From JBGCED01 sp045106055 (GTDB lineage: Bacteria; Pseudomonadota; Alphaproteobacteria; CBDDJK01), in the NCBI GenBank assembly GCA_045106055.1, contig JBGCED010000131.1:1-35251 (forward strand): a stretch of 35,251 nucleotides of DNA. The letters run 5' to 3'. A program made the position numbers and the translations under genes. How positions within the stretch are numbered: the first letter of the stretch is position 1; each line of letters opens with the position of its first letter. The notes under the pieces were generated by a model that was not told where the DNA came from, did not search any database, and saw nothing but the letters and a program-made list of their open reading frames with translations. Positions 1 through 8,059 of this stretch are shown here, in pieces.

Positions 1-221
1 TTTAAAAAATGATCGCCCAGCCCGTGATTTTCATTGGGATCAAGCAGCCATGCCAAAATTGCCGAATGGCGAATCTCCATCGATTCCATCTTCATTATCT
101 TAATCGGGTTAAAGCGATTAAGCTGTGCATTTAATGTTGAAAAATCAGCATTATTGATGAATAGGTTTTCAATCTCATTAACATTGGGGATATGGTTATC
201 GTGCTGATCAGTATCGGTCAT
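1..221 (-). CDS. PD-(D/E)XK nuclease superfamily protein, N-terminal part (cut by window edge)
   Basis: An open frame runs from an ATG at 221 off the left edge of the window, giving 73 residues of N-terminus. It contains the run EIRHSAILAWLLDPN followed by HGLGDHFL. This matches what I recall of the PDDEXK_4 (PF14281) family, whose members begin with a similar 'E-x-RHS-x-LAWLLDP...HGLG' block ahead of the nuclease core. The catalytic D/E-X-K residues would lie beyond the edge and cannot be checked. Members of this family are often found in defence or mobile regions, but no such neighbour is visible here. The gene lies 40 bp downstream of the sensor kinase stop on the same strand. The assignment rests on one motif block, so the family is likely but the function is unknown. 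Confidence 0.6.
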   Translation of the reverse strand, partial: MTDTDQHDNHIPNVNEIENLFINNADFSTLNAQLNRFNPIKIMKMESMEIRHSAILAWLLDPNENHGLGDHFL

Positions 222-261
222 ATTGCGTTTTACCTAATTAAAATTTAGTTTAAAAGTAATT

Positions 262-1638
262 CTAATTAAAGGCGATGATAAAGTCAAGACCGGTTGGGGT
301 GTTAATTAAGGTAATGCGCCCATCATGCAAATGAACCGCAGCCTTGACGATCGACAGCCCAAGCCCATGGCCTGGTGCGTTGCGGCTGGGGTCAATTCTG
401 AAAAAGCGGCGAAACACTTCCTCTTTATAATCATCCTCTATGCCAGGGCCTGAATCCTTGATGGACAGGGTAATTTCATGCTTATGCGTGATCAGTTTCA
501 CATCAATCACCCCGCCATCGGGGGTGAATTTAATCGCATTATCCAGCACATTCGCGATGCTTTGGAATAAAATATCCTGATCTGCTTCCAGCATGCAAGG
601 TTCAATAATGGTATGGATGCTGATATTGCGTTCATCCGCCAGCGGTTCGTAAAATTCAATCACATCCTTTACCAATATATCCAGCTTGACCATGGCAAAG
701 GCGGATTTGCGCTTTTCGGTTTCTATTTCTGATATGCGCAGCAGCGCATTGAAAATTGCCATCAGCGTATCGGCTTCGACCAATAATTCTTGGCGCATTG
801 CAGGGTCTTTGATCTGTTCCAGCGCGCCGCGCAGCCGCGTCAGCGGTGTTTTTAAATCATGGGCAATATTATCGGAAACCCGCTTAATTGAATAGATTTG
901 GTTTTCCAGCTTTTCAAGCAAATGATTAAGCACAATCGTTAATTTGCTAAGATCATCCCAGCTGCTATCATTGGGAATGCGCATGGCAACATTGCCTGTT
1001 TCAATGATTTGATTGGCGGTTAAAGTAATTGAATTGACTTTATTCACCACAAATTTACCAATGGCAAACGAAGTAATCCCAACCAAGATCGTGATTAAAA
1101 TGACCACCCAGCCAAAATATAAGACATATTCGCGCGCGGATAAAGCCCGCTCAATAGAGCGCGCAACCAGCAATTTTCCGCCATTTTCAAGCGGCGATAC
1201 CAGCCCCAGCATGGCATTTTGATCGCCATTTTGATTCATATTAAATTCAATGAAGGGGGGCATATCACGCGTTAAGGGCAAAAGGGGCGGCCACGCATCC
1301 ATATTGCCGATGGCAATGTTGCCGTCCCGATCTTGATAGGCGATTAAATAATCCTTAATGATGCTGGATTGATGCATTGCAATATAGGCTGCTAATTGGG
1401 CTTCATCCAATTTCACAGCAAGGCTTGATCCGGCGGTAAACTTGTCCTTATGGGTGAAAATATCAGTTTTTGCGCTTAACGCTGCCTTGGTCTCATCCAA
1501 ATAAACCTCGTCATCGGCAAAGAAAATCACCATAAATACCAGCACATTAATCGCAAGCAACAAAATAGCAAACAGGCTTGCCATAAAAAAACTGGAAGAA
1601 CGGCTAAAGCCTTTATTGGGCTGCATCTTTATGCGCAA
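262..1638 (-). CDS. Two-component sensor histidine kinase (HAMP/HisKA/HATPase)
   Basis: This is a membrane sensor kinase that would phosphorylate the OmpR-type regulator encoded just upstream. A first membrane segment spans about residues 18-41, followed by an extracytoplasmic region (about 42-170) and a second membrane segment (about 172-195). A HAMP linker comes next, then the H-box DNIAHDLKTPLTRLR with phospho-acceptor His260, the N-box (Asn367 in NVLDNAIKFTPDG), the G1 box DSGPGI (395-400) and the G2 box GHGLGLS (423-429). All catalytic boxes are intact. The extracytoplasmic domain resembles nothing I recognise, so the signal is unknown. The start is uncertain: the longest frame begins with TTG at 1638, an ATG lies at 1626, and neither has a clear ribosome binding site. 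It follows the regulator by 9 bp, so the two are very probably co-transcribed. Confidence 0.9.
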   Translation of the reverse strand: MRIKMQPNKGFSRSSSFFMASLFAILLLAINVLVFMVIFFADDEVYLDETKAALSAKTDIFTHKDKFTAGSSLAVKLDEAQLAAYIAMHQSSIIKDYLIAYQDRDGNIAIGNMDAWPPLLPLTRDMPPFIEFNMNQNGDQNAMLGLVSPLENGGKLLVARSIERALSAREYVLYFGWVVILITILVGITSFAIGKFVVNKVNSITLTANQIIETGNVAMRIPNDSSWDDLSKLTIVLNHLLEKLENQIYSIKRVSDNIAHDLKTPLTRLRGALEQIKDPAMRQELLVEADTLMAIFNALLRISEIETEKRKSAFAMVKLDILVKDVIEFYEPLADERNISIHTIIEPCMLEADQDILFQSIANVLDNAIKFTPDGGVIDVKLITHKHEITLSIKDSGPGIEDDYKEEVFRRFFRIDPSRNAPGHGLGLSIVKAAVHLHDGRITLINTPTGLDFIIAFN

Positions 1639-1647
1639 TCATGCAGG

Positions 1648-2331
1648 TTATGCAGGCACATCAACAATATAACCCGAACCGCGAATGGTCTTGATGATTG
1701 GATTGTCAAAATCCTTGTCAATTTTTTGGCGCAAGCGGCTGATATGAACATCAATCACATTGGTTTGCGGATCAAAATGATAATCCCATACCTGTTCCAG
1801 CAGCATGGTGCGGGTGACCATCTGCCCCTTATTGCGCACCATAAATTCAAGCAAGCGAAATTCACGCGATTGCAGTTCAATTTCCTTATCGCCGCGCGTT
1901 ACCTTGCGGCTTAATAAATCAATCGTTAAATCTTGGACGGTTAATTTGGTTTCCCGCATATTGATTCTGGAACAACGCTCAACCAATAATTCAATCCGCG
2001 CCAGCAATTCTTCAAACGCAAATGGCTTTACCAAATAATCATCACCGCCAGAGCGCAAGCCCCGCACGCGATCATCCACTTTTCCAAGCGCGCTTAGGAT
2101 CAACACAGGGGTTTTATTATCCATCGCGCGAATGGCTTGCACAATGTTAAGCCCATCGGTGATCCCTGGCAGCATCCGATCAATCACCATCACATCATAG
2201 GTTTCGGTCGTTGCCAAAAACAAGCCATCCTTGCCAGTGATGGCAACATCGGTATTATGCCCAAGCTCTTCAAGCCCTTTTTGGATAAAGCTTGCCACCT
2301 TATCATCATCTTCCACCACCAAGACGCGCAT
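1648..2331 (-). CDS. OmpR/PhoB-family response regulator
   Basis: This is a DNA-binding response regulator of 227 residues, the usual length of the family. The receiver domain (about 1-115) has the acidic pair at 8-10, the phospho-acceptor Asp51 in VMVIDRMLPG and the conserved Lys102 in the VKPF motif. The C-terminal winged-helix domain (about 130-225) ends in the typical VWDYHFDPQTNVIDVHISRL segment with RGSGY near the end. It sits 24 bp downstream of the 3-hydroxyacyl-CoA dehydrogenase gene and 9 bp upstream of the kinase, all on the same strand. It may therefore be read from the etf promoter as well as from any promoter of its own. I see no palindrome that would show autoregulation. The target genes cannot be inferred from sequence alone. 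Confidence 0.93.
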   Translation of the reverse strand: MRVLVVEDDDKVASFIQKGLEELGHNTDVAITGKDGLFLATTETYDVMVIDRMLPGITDGLNIVQAIRAMDNKTPVLILSALGKVDDRVRGLRSGGDDYLVKPFAFEELLARIELLVERCSRINMRETKLTVQDLTIDLLSRKVTRGDKEIELQSREFRLLEFMVRNKGQMVTRTMLLEQVWDYHFDPQTNVIDVHISRLRQKIDKDFDNPIIKTIRGSGYIVDVPA

Positions 2332-2355
2332 GCTTGTTTAATCCTTAAGTTTCAA

Positions 2356-3204
2356 TTATCGTGTTGGCTTTGGCGGGTCACTGGCATAATCATAAAAGCC
2401 GCGCCCAACCTTAACGCCTATCCATCCCGCTTCAACATATTTTTGTAATAATGGGCAGGGGCGATATTTATTATCCGCAAGATCATTATGCAAAGTGGTT
2501 AGGATCGATAGGATATTATCAAGCCCAATAAAATCCGCAAGCTGCAAAGGTCCCAGCGGGTGGGACGCGCCCAGCCTTAATGCGCGATCAATGGTGACCA
2601 CATTGCCCACCCCTTCATATAAAGCATAAATTGCTTCATTCATCATCGGGGCAAGAACGCGATTAACAATAAAGCCTGGAAAATCCTGTGATTCGGCATA
2701 TTCCTTGCCAAGCGATTTAACAAATTCGGCGCATTGATCAAAGCTTTTATCCGATGTTGCAAGCCCGCGCACCAGTTCAACCAGCGGCATCACGCTAACA
2801 GGGTGCATGAAATGCATGCCGCAAAAGCGCGTGGGGCGGTCGCTTGACGCAGCAAGCCGCGTAATGGAAATAGAAGAGCTGTTGGTGGCAATCAGCGCAT
2901 CTTGTTTTAAAAAGGGGATGAGGGCTTGAAATAAATTGCGCTTTTCAGATTCCAATTCGGGGATGGCTTCAATCACCAAATCCGCATCTTGAATAAGCGA
3001 TAAATCAAGCCCCGTCACCAGATTTTCAAGGGCTGCGCCCGTTGATTTTTGGCGAATGCGTTCAACCGTATGATCCAAATTCACTTGTTCATGGTCAATC
3101 AAGCAAAGGCGGTAACCTTTTTCAAGGCACACCCGCGCAATGCCGCGCCCCATCTGCCCCGCGCCAATAATGGCAATTTGCTCAAATGGCAAAAGATCAC
3201 CCAT
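2356..3204 (-). CDS. 3-hydroxyacyl-CoA (3-hydroxybutyryl-CoA) dehydrogenase, stand-alone
   Basis: This enzyme oxidises (S)-3-hydroxyacyl-CoA with NAD(P), or runs in reverse in acetoacetyl-CoA reduction. At 282 residues it has the length of the stand-alone short form, not of the fused FadB type. The N-terminal Rossmann motif is IIGAGQMGRGIA (12-23). The catalytic pair is His131 in GMHFMHPV and Glu143 in PLVELVRG, and the C-terminal domain carries the conserved PGFIVNRVLAPMMNEA segment (176-191). It lies 11 bp downstream of etfA. The order etfB-etfA-dehydrogenase is, as I recall, common in alphaproteobacteria and links the enzyme to short-chain fatty acid or hydroxybutyrate metabolism. Several ATGs lie in a row at the start; the one at 3204 follows an AGGA stretch. 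Confidence 0.92.
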   Translation of the reverse strand: MGDLLPFEQIAIIGAGQMGRGIARVCLEKGYRLCLIDHEQVNLDHTVERIRQKSTGAALENLVTGLDLSLIQDADLVIEAIPELESEKRNLFQALIPFLKQDALIATNSSSISITRLAASSDRPTRFCGMHFMHPVSVMPLVELVRGLATSDKSFDQCAEFVKSLGKEYAESQDFPGFIVNRVLAPMMNEAIYALYEGVGNVVTIDRALRLGASHPLGPLQLADFIGLDNILSILTTLHNDLADNKYRPCPLLQKYVEAGWIGVKVGRGFYDYASDPPKPTR

Positions 3205-3215
3205 CCATCATCATC

Positions 3216-4163
3216 CTAATTCAGGCTTTCATCCAAAGCAGGCAGGGCATCAAATAAATCAGCAACCAGCCCATAATCGGCAACTTGAAAAATTGGGGCA
3301 TCTTCATCCTTGTTGATCGCAACAATCACCTTGGAATCCTTCATGCCCGCCAAATGCTGGATCGCACCCGAAATGCCGACCGCAATATAAAGATCCGGCG
3401 CAACCACTTTTCCTGTTTGCCCAACTTGATAATCATTGGGAACAAAGCCCGCATCAACCGCTGCGCGCGATGCACCCACGGCTGCGCCCAATTTATCAGC
3501 GATCCGATCCAGCATTTCAAAATTTTTACCATCCTGCATGCCCCGCCCGCCAGAGATAATAATCTTTGCACTGGTAAGTTCAGGCCGTTCGGATTGTGAT
3601 AATTCCGCACCAATATAATTGCTTTGATCTTGGGCTGCGGATGCTTGAATGGCTTCAATTTCAGCAGCGCCGCCAGTGCTTGGCGCAGCATCAAAGCCGG
3701 TTGCGCGAACCGTAATCACATTAACGCTTTCCGCCGTTTCAACAATTTCAAGCGCATTTCCAGCATAAATCGGGCGTTCATACTGATTAACCGCTTTTAC
3801 CCCCGTAATATCCGATAATTGCTGGCTGTCCAGCAATGCGGCAACGCGCGGAGCAATATTTTTACCATAAGTATCGGCAGCTGCCCAAACATGGCTGTAA
3901 TTTTTGGCAATTCCAATCACGATCTTGCTGGTGGCTTCTGCAAGCCCATGTTCAAGCGCCGCATCATCCGCAACCAGAATTTTATCAATCCCCGCAATTT
4001 CAGCCATTGCTTTTGCTGATGCCGCAACATTGCTGCCCATGACCAACAGATGCACCGCACCTTGATTGCCATGATCAATCGCTTGCTTAACGGCGCTGAG
4101 GCAATTTAGCAAGCTGGGGCGATAACCATCATCAATCGGTTCTGCAATAATAAGATGTGCCAT
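3216..4163 (-). CDS. etfA: Electron transfer flavoprotein alpha subunit
   Basis: This is the FAD-binding subunit of ETF, which takes electrons from acyl-CoA and related dehydrogenases and passes them to ETF-ubiquinone oxidoreductase. Its 315 residues match the usual size. The C-terminal FAD-binding domain (about 195-310) shows SGGRGM, VGASRAAVDAGFVPNDYQVGQ and TGKVVAPDLYIAVGISGAIQH, all family signatures, and ends with DYGLVADLFDALP. It follows etfB by 29 bp on the same strand, so the two subunits are made together. The start at 4163 is an ATG preceded by an AAGGA stretch. No oddity was noticed. Confidence 0.97.
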   Translation of the reverse strand: MAHLIIAEPIDDGYRPSLLNCLSAVKQAIDHGNQGAVHLLVMGSNVAASAKAMAEIAGIDKILVADDAALEHGLAEATSKIVIGIAKNYSHVWAAADTYGKNIAPRVAALLDSQQLSDITGVKAVNQYERPIYAGNALEIVETAESVNVITVRATGFDAAPSTGGAAEIEAIQASAAQDQSNYIGAELSQSERPELTSAKIIISGGRGMQDGKNFEMLDRIADKLGAAVGASRAAVDAGFVPNDYQVGQTGKVVAPDLYIAVGISGAIQHLAGMKDSKVIVAINKDEDAPIFQVADYGLVADLFDALPALDESLN

Positions 4164-4192
4164 AATGAAATCCTTATTTTATTTCCTGAGCA

Positions 4193-4942
4193 TTAAGCGA
4201 TTATTTTTGCTTCATTTTTTAATTTGTCAATCAAAGCCGCAACCGAATCAACCTTAATCCCCGCAGCGCGTGCTGCTGGTTCGCTGACATGGATGGTTTT
4301 CAAGCGATTGCTGGCATCAACGCCCAAATCTGCGGGGGTAATGGTTTCAAGCGGTTTCTTTTTGGCTTTCATAATATTGGGCAGCGAGGCATAGCGCGGT
4401 TCATTTAACCGTAAATCAACGGTCGCAATCGCAGGCATTGCTGTTTCAATTTTCTCAAGCCCGCCATCCACTTCGCGGGTTGCCTTCAAGCGGTCATTTT
4501 CAATTTCCAGCTTTGATACAAAGGTTGCTTGCGGCCAATCCAACAAAGCGGCAAGCATTTGCCCCGTTTGGTTGGAATCATCATCAATCGCTTGTTTTCC
4601 AAGCAGGATAAGTCCAGGTGCTTCTTTTTCGGCAACTGCCTTTAGTAATTTTGCAACCACCAGCGGCTCGCACGCTTCTTGATCAATTAAAATCGCGCGA
4701 TCTGCACCCATGGCAAGCGCCGTCCTTAGCGTTTCTTGCGCTTGGGCAGCCCCGATTGAAACCGCGATCACTTCTTCGGCAAGCCCAGCTTCTTTAAAGC
4801 GCAGCGCTTGCTCAACCGCAATCTCGTCAAAGGGGTTCATTGACATTTTTACATTGTTGGTTTCAACACCTGTTTTATCGGCTTTCACGCGGATTTTAAC
4901 ATTATAATCCACAACCCTTTTTACCGCGACAAGTATTTTCAT
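4193..4942 (-). CDS. etfB: Electron transfer flavoprotein beta subunit
   Basis: This is the AMP-binding subunit of ETF, partner of the alpha subunit encoded just downstream. It has 249 residues, as usual. It starts MKILVAVKRVVDYNVKIRV, carries NVKMSMNPFDEIAVEQALR (about 31-49), the LLGKQAIDDDSNQTGQMLAALL segment and the ETF-beta signature REVDGGLEKIETAMPAIATV (about 155-174). The start ATG at 4942 is supported by a strong AGGGAGG sequence 9 nt upstream. It is the first gene of the run etfB-etfA-dehydrogenase-regulator-kinase, with a candidate promoter about 50 bp upstream. Confidence 0.97.
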   Translation of the reverse strand: MKILVAVKRVVDYNVKIRVKADKTGVETNNVKMSMNPFDEIAVEQALRFKEAGLAEEVIAVSIGAAQAQETLRTALAMGADRAILIDQEACEPLVVAKLLKAVAEKEAPGLILLGKQAIDDDSNQTGQMLAALLDWPQATFVSKLEIENDRLKATREVDGGLEKIETAMPAIATVDLRLNEPRYASLPNIMKAKKKPLETITPADLGVDASNRLKTIHVSEPAARAAGIKVDSVAALIDKLKNEAKIIA

Positions 4943-4987
4943 TCAAGCAAGCCTCCCTAAGCCATGATTTATTTTCATATAAATGTC

Positions 4988-5017
4988 ATAAGTGGCGCAT
5001 CATATAGGGCTTGTCAA
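4988..5017 (-). promoter_or_regulatory. Candidate promoter of the etfBA cluster
   Basis: On the minus strand a perfect TTGACA (5017-5012) is followed after 18 nt by ACTTAT (4993-4988), a weak -10 element. It lies just upstream of the AGGGAGG and the ATG of etfB. Immediately upstream of the -35 element the octamer CCCAATAT (plus-strand reading) occurs twice, 12 bp apart (5019-5026 and 5031-5038). That could be an operator, or chance. Confidence 0.4.
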
Positions 5018-5103
5018 TCCCAATATTGCGCCCAATATCATGTTTCTTGCATGTTTTCTTATGCTTACATCTTTTGAACGCCAATAGATTGAAATTTAAA
5101 ATT

Positions 5104-5122
5104 CCGTGCGCGCATGCGCGGC
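5104..5122 (-). terminator. Possible weak terminator or hairpin after htpG
   Basis: A GC-rich self-complementary stretch built around CGCGCATGCGCG lies 10-30 bp after the htpG stop. On the minus strand it runs into GGAATTTTAAATTT. The T-run is broken, so a functional intrinsic terminator is uncertain. Confidence 0.3.
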
Positions 5123-5131
5123 GCAAAAAGG

Positions 5132-7147
5132 CTAAGCGCCAAGCATGAATTGATTTAGGCGTTTGGCAAATGCAGCGGCGTCAATCGGGGGTTCGCCGTC
5201 CATGATGCGGGCTTGATCATGCAGCATTTCCGCGATTTCTTTGGCTTGATCCCTTCCTTTATCTTGATCATCCCCAGTGATTAGGCTGTTGATCTTGGCA
5301 ACCAGCGGATGGGCGGGATTTAATTCCAAAATGCGCTTTGTTTCTTGCTGCAACTGATTATGCGCCTTTAATAAGCGTTCCAAATGTAAATCAGGTCCAG
5401 CCGCGCTGGATACCAAGCAAACGGGCGATTCGGTTAAGCGGGTCGATAGCTCAACGCCGCTGACATGATCTTTTAAGGTTTCTTTGACAAATTCAAGCAA
5501 TGCGCTTTTATCCTTGTCGGATAGGTCATTTTTCTTAGCTTTGCCTTTTTTCTGTTTCGCGCCTTTTTTGCCGTCTTGCGCTTGATCATCGGCTGAATCA
5601 TCGGCTGCATCATCGCCGATTTTATCCAAATCCGCGCCTGCGCGCGTTACCGATTGCAGCTTTAGCCCCTGATATTCAGGCATATAGCCAACCCAAAATT
5701 CATCCACGGGATCGGTGAATAGCAACACTTCCACCCCTTTTGCCTTAAAGCCTTCCAAATGCGGGCTGCTTAATAAGGTTTTTGGATCTTCGCCGCTAAT
5801 ATAATAGATAATATCCTGATTTTCCTTCATCCCTGCCTTATAATCATTAAGGCTTTGCCAGCCATCCGCGCCTGTTTTGGTGGAATGAAAGCGCGCAAGT
5901 TCCAATAAGGGGGCTTTATCTTCGCCAAAATCACATAAGCCCTCTTTTAGCACCACGCCAAATTTGTCCCAAAAATTCAAATAGGTTGCTTGGTCAGATT
6001 CGCTGCGCTTTTTCAGCATATCCAAGGTTTTTTTAACCAAATTCCCGCGCATTTTATTTAAAACGGCGTTATTTTGCAGCATCTCGCGCGATACATTCAG
6101 CGGCAAATCTTGGGAATCCACCACGCCGCGCAGGAATCGAAGCCATGATGGCAGCAAGGATTCGCAATTATCGGTAATGAAAACACGCTTTACATATAAT
6201 TTAACCTTATTTAAGCGTTCAGGATTGAATAGATCAAACGGGCGCTCGCTTGGCACATATAATAAGGCGGAATATTCAAGCGTGCCTTCAGCATGAAAAT
6301 GCACGCGCCCCCAAGGATCATCATGCGCGTGGGCAACATGATGGTAAAATTCCTTATGGGCATCATCATCCAGCTTGGATGGCGCAAGCGTCCATGGCGC
6401 AGCCCCCCTGTTAATTTGTTCTTTGCTGGGTAAATCCGTTACCCCCTCTTCGTCATCTGCTTGATCTTGCTTGCTTGCAAGCACCGTCAATAAAATCGGG
6501 AATGAAATATGATTGGAATAGGTCGTAACAATATGCTTAATGCGGTGATTTTCCAGAAATTCAGCGCCATCCGCCTTTAAGGTTAAAATAATCTTGGTGC
6601 CATGTTTGAAATCCGCATCCGCTGCTTTGATGGTAAAGCCTGATTTGCCATCGCTTTCCCATTCATGCGCATGTTCTTCCCCTGCTTTTTGGGAAATTAC
6701 GGTAACATGATCGGCGACCATAAAGGCGGAATAAAAGCCAACCCCAAATTGACCGATTAGGTTAATGTCTTTTTTGCTATCCCCTGACAGCTTAGACATA
6801 AATTCGCCCGTGCCTGATCGCGCAATCGTGCCAAGATTTTGAATTAATTCATCACGCCCCATGCCAATGCCATTATCATGGATGATCAGGTGATTATGAT
6901 CGGCATCGCTGGTGATGGATATTTCAAGCGGTTGATCCTTTGCCATCAAATCAGGCTGGGAAAGTGCGGCATAACGCAAGCGATCACAAGCATCTGCGGC
7001 ATTTGAGATTAATTCGCGCAAGAAAATCTCACGCTCGGAATAAAGCGCATGGGTCACAATATCCAGCAACCGCCCAACTTCGGCTTGAAATTCTTGAGTT
7101 TGTGCTTGTTGACCTGTTTTATTGTCTGCGCTTTTATCTTCCGCCAT
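5132..7147 (-). CDS. htpG: Chaperone HtpG (Hsp90 family)
   Basis: This is an ATP-dependent cytosolic chaperone of 671 residues. The N-terminal GHKL ATPase carries SEREIFLRELISNAADACD (38-56, with catalytic Glu45 and Asn49), DNGIGM (91-96), GTIARSGT (106-113) and GQFGVGFYSAF (132-142). The middle domain has the NVSREMLQ segment (351-358). The C-terminal dimerisation part follows. Between the middle and C-terminal domains (about 511-546) is a strongly charged Asp-rich then Lys-rich linker, partly coded by a 12-bp tandem repeat, which makes the protein longer than typical bacterial HtpG. The start ATG is fixed by a perfect AGGAGG 6 nt upstream. A heat-shock type promoter lies about 40-70 bp upstream. 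Confidence 0.98.
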   Translation of the reverse strand: MAEDKSADNKTGQQAQTQEFQAEVGRLLDIVTHALYSEREIFLRELISNAADACDRLRYAALSQPDLMAKDQPLEISITSDADHNHLIIHDNGIGMGRDELIQNLGTIARSGTGEFMSKLSGDSKKDINLIGQFGVGFYSAFMVADHVTVISQKAGEEHAHEWESDGKSGFTIKAADADFKHGTKIILTLKADGAEFLENHRIKHIVTTYSNHISFPILLTVLASKQDQADDEEGVTDLPSKEQINRGAAPWTLAPSKLDDDAHKEFYHHVAHAHDDPWGRVHFHAEGTLEYSALLYVPSERPFDLFNPERLNKVKLYVKRVFITDNCESLLPSWLRFLRGVVDSQDLPLNVSREMLQNNAVLNKMRGNLVKKTLDMLKKRSESDQATYLNFWDKFGVVLKEGLCDFGEDKAPLLELARFHSTKTGADGWQSLNDYKAGMKENQDIIYYISGEDPKTLLSSPHLEGFKAKGVEVLLFTDPVDEFWVGYMPEYQGLKLQSVTRAGADLDKIGDDAADDSADDQAQDGKKGAKQKKGKAKKNDLSDKDKSALLEFVKETLKDHVSGVELSTRLTESPVCLVSSAAGPDLHLERLLKAHNQLQQETKRILELNPAHPLVAKINSLITGDDQDKGRDQAKEIAEMLHDQARIMDGEPPIDAAAFAKRLNQFMLGA
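5585..5620. repeat. 12-bp tandem repeat, three units, in htpG
   Basis: Units at 5585-5596, 5597-5608 and 5609-5620 follow the pattern ATCATCGGCTGN with a few changes in the third copy. They code for the acidic repeat DDxA in the HtpG linker. The repeat is in frame and looks like slippage expansion in an unconstrained linker. Confidence 0.7.
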
Positions 7148-7189
7148 AAATGCCTCCTAATGGTAAAATGAAATTTTGTTAATCTTGTG

Positions 7190-7220
7190 ACCATATAAGC
7201 GGTCTGGTGTGCATTTCAAC
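7190..7220 (-). promoter_or_regulatory. RpoH (sigma-32)-like heat-shock promoter of htpG
   Basis: On the minus strand GTTGAAA begins at 7220. After exactly 17 nt from GTTG comes CTTATATGGT (7199-7190). The alphaproteobacterial heat-shock promoter consensus, as I recall it, is CTTG-N17/18-CYTATYTNNG. The match is three of four in the -35 element and most of the -10 element, with correct spacing. The promoter sits about 45 bp before the htpG start, in the right place for a heat-shock gene. Confidence 0.6.
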
Positions 7221-7228
7221 CCTGCTTT

Positions 7229-8023
7229 TTAAAAAGCTTGAAATTGTTCGCTTAAAATCCGCTCTTCTAAATTATGTTCTGGATCATAAAGCAGGGTAAC
7301 GCACAGCGCCGAATCCTGTTCGACAATCACCTGTTTGACATTGCGAAACTCAACAATATCCGCAACCGCGCTTACAGGGCGTTTTTCAATATTATTCAAA
7401 TTAAATTTAATCTTAGCCCCAACAGGCAATAGCGCACCGCGCCACCGCCGTGGACGAAAGGGGCTTATTGGGGTAAGTGCCAGTAAATTTGATCCAAGCG
7501 GCAAAATCGGACCATGCGCAGAAAGATTATAAGCGGTGCTGCCAGCTGGGGTTGCAACCATCACCCCATCACATGCAAGCCCTTGAAGGCGGCATTTACC
7601 GTCAATCGTGATGTTAATATCGGCAGCTTGCGGGCTTTGGCGATAAAGCACAACTTCGTTGATTGCATGGGCTTCATGGGAATTCCCATCCGCATCCAGC
7701 ACTTGCATCTTTAAAGCATTCAAGCTGACGGCTTGCGCCTGCTGAAGCCGTTCAATCAAGGAATCTATGGAATATTCATTCAGCAAAAAGCCAACTGTGC
7801 CCAAATTCATGCCATAAACAGGCTTGCCCGCAAGCCTTGAATTGGGCGCAAGCTGCTGGCGTAAGGTGCGCAGCATAAACCCATCCCCGCCAAGCACAAT
7901 TAAAATATCGGACTGTTCGGGGCTTTGGCTTTGCGGATAGGCTGCAAGCAATGCTTGTAATGCGCTTTGCGCCTCAGGCTCTTGCGATGCCAAAAAACAT
8001 AATGAAAGCGGTGCATTTGCCAT
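7229..8023 (-). CDS. nadK: NAD kinase
   Basis: This enzyme phosphorylates NAD to NADP. It has 264 residues, close to the short proteobacterial form. The GGDG motif (45-48, in LIVLGGDGFMLRTL) is the nucleotide-binding and catalytic signature. The conserved NEVVLYR segment follows, then DGVMVATPAGSTAYNLSAHGPI, which is diagnostic of the family. It starts 36 bp after nrdA on the same strand with no obvious promoter between them, so it is probably read from the nrdA promoter. The ATG at 8023 has no strong ribosome binding site. The stop codon lies inside the 14-bp palindrome GCTTTTTAAAAAGC (7224-7237). Confidence 0.95.
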   Translation of the reverse strand: MANAPLSLCFLASQEPEAQSALQALLAAYPQSQSPEQSDILIVLGGDGFMLRTLRQQLAPNSRLAGKPVYGMNLGTVGFLLNEYSIDSLIERLQQAQAVSLNALKMQVLDADGNSHEAHAINEVVLYRQSPQAADINITIDGKCRLQGLACDGVMVATPAGSTAYNLSAHGPILPLGSNLLALTPISPFRPRRWRGALLPVGAKIKFNLNNIEKRPVSAVADIVEFRNVKQVIVEQDSALCVTLLYDPEHNLEERILSEQFQAF

Positions 8024-8059
8024 TGAACTTATGCCATCACTGCCAAATGAAGCCCCGCC

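Noticed and set aside
7224..7237. Palindrome GCTTTTTAAAAAGC as an intrinsic terminator of nadK
   Set aside because: The arms are almost all A/T and the stop codon lies inside it, so a stable terminator hairpin is unlikely; it is noted only as a palindrome.
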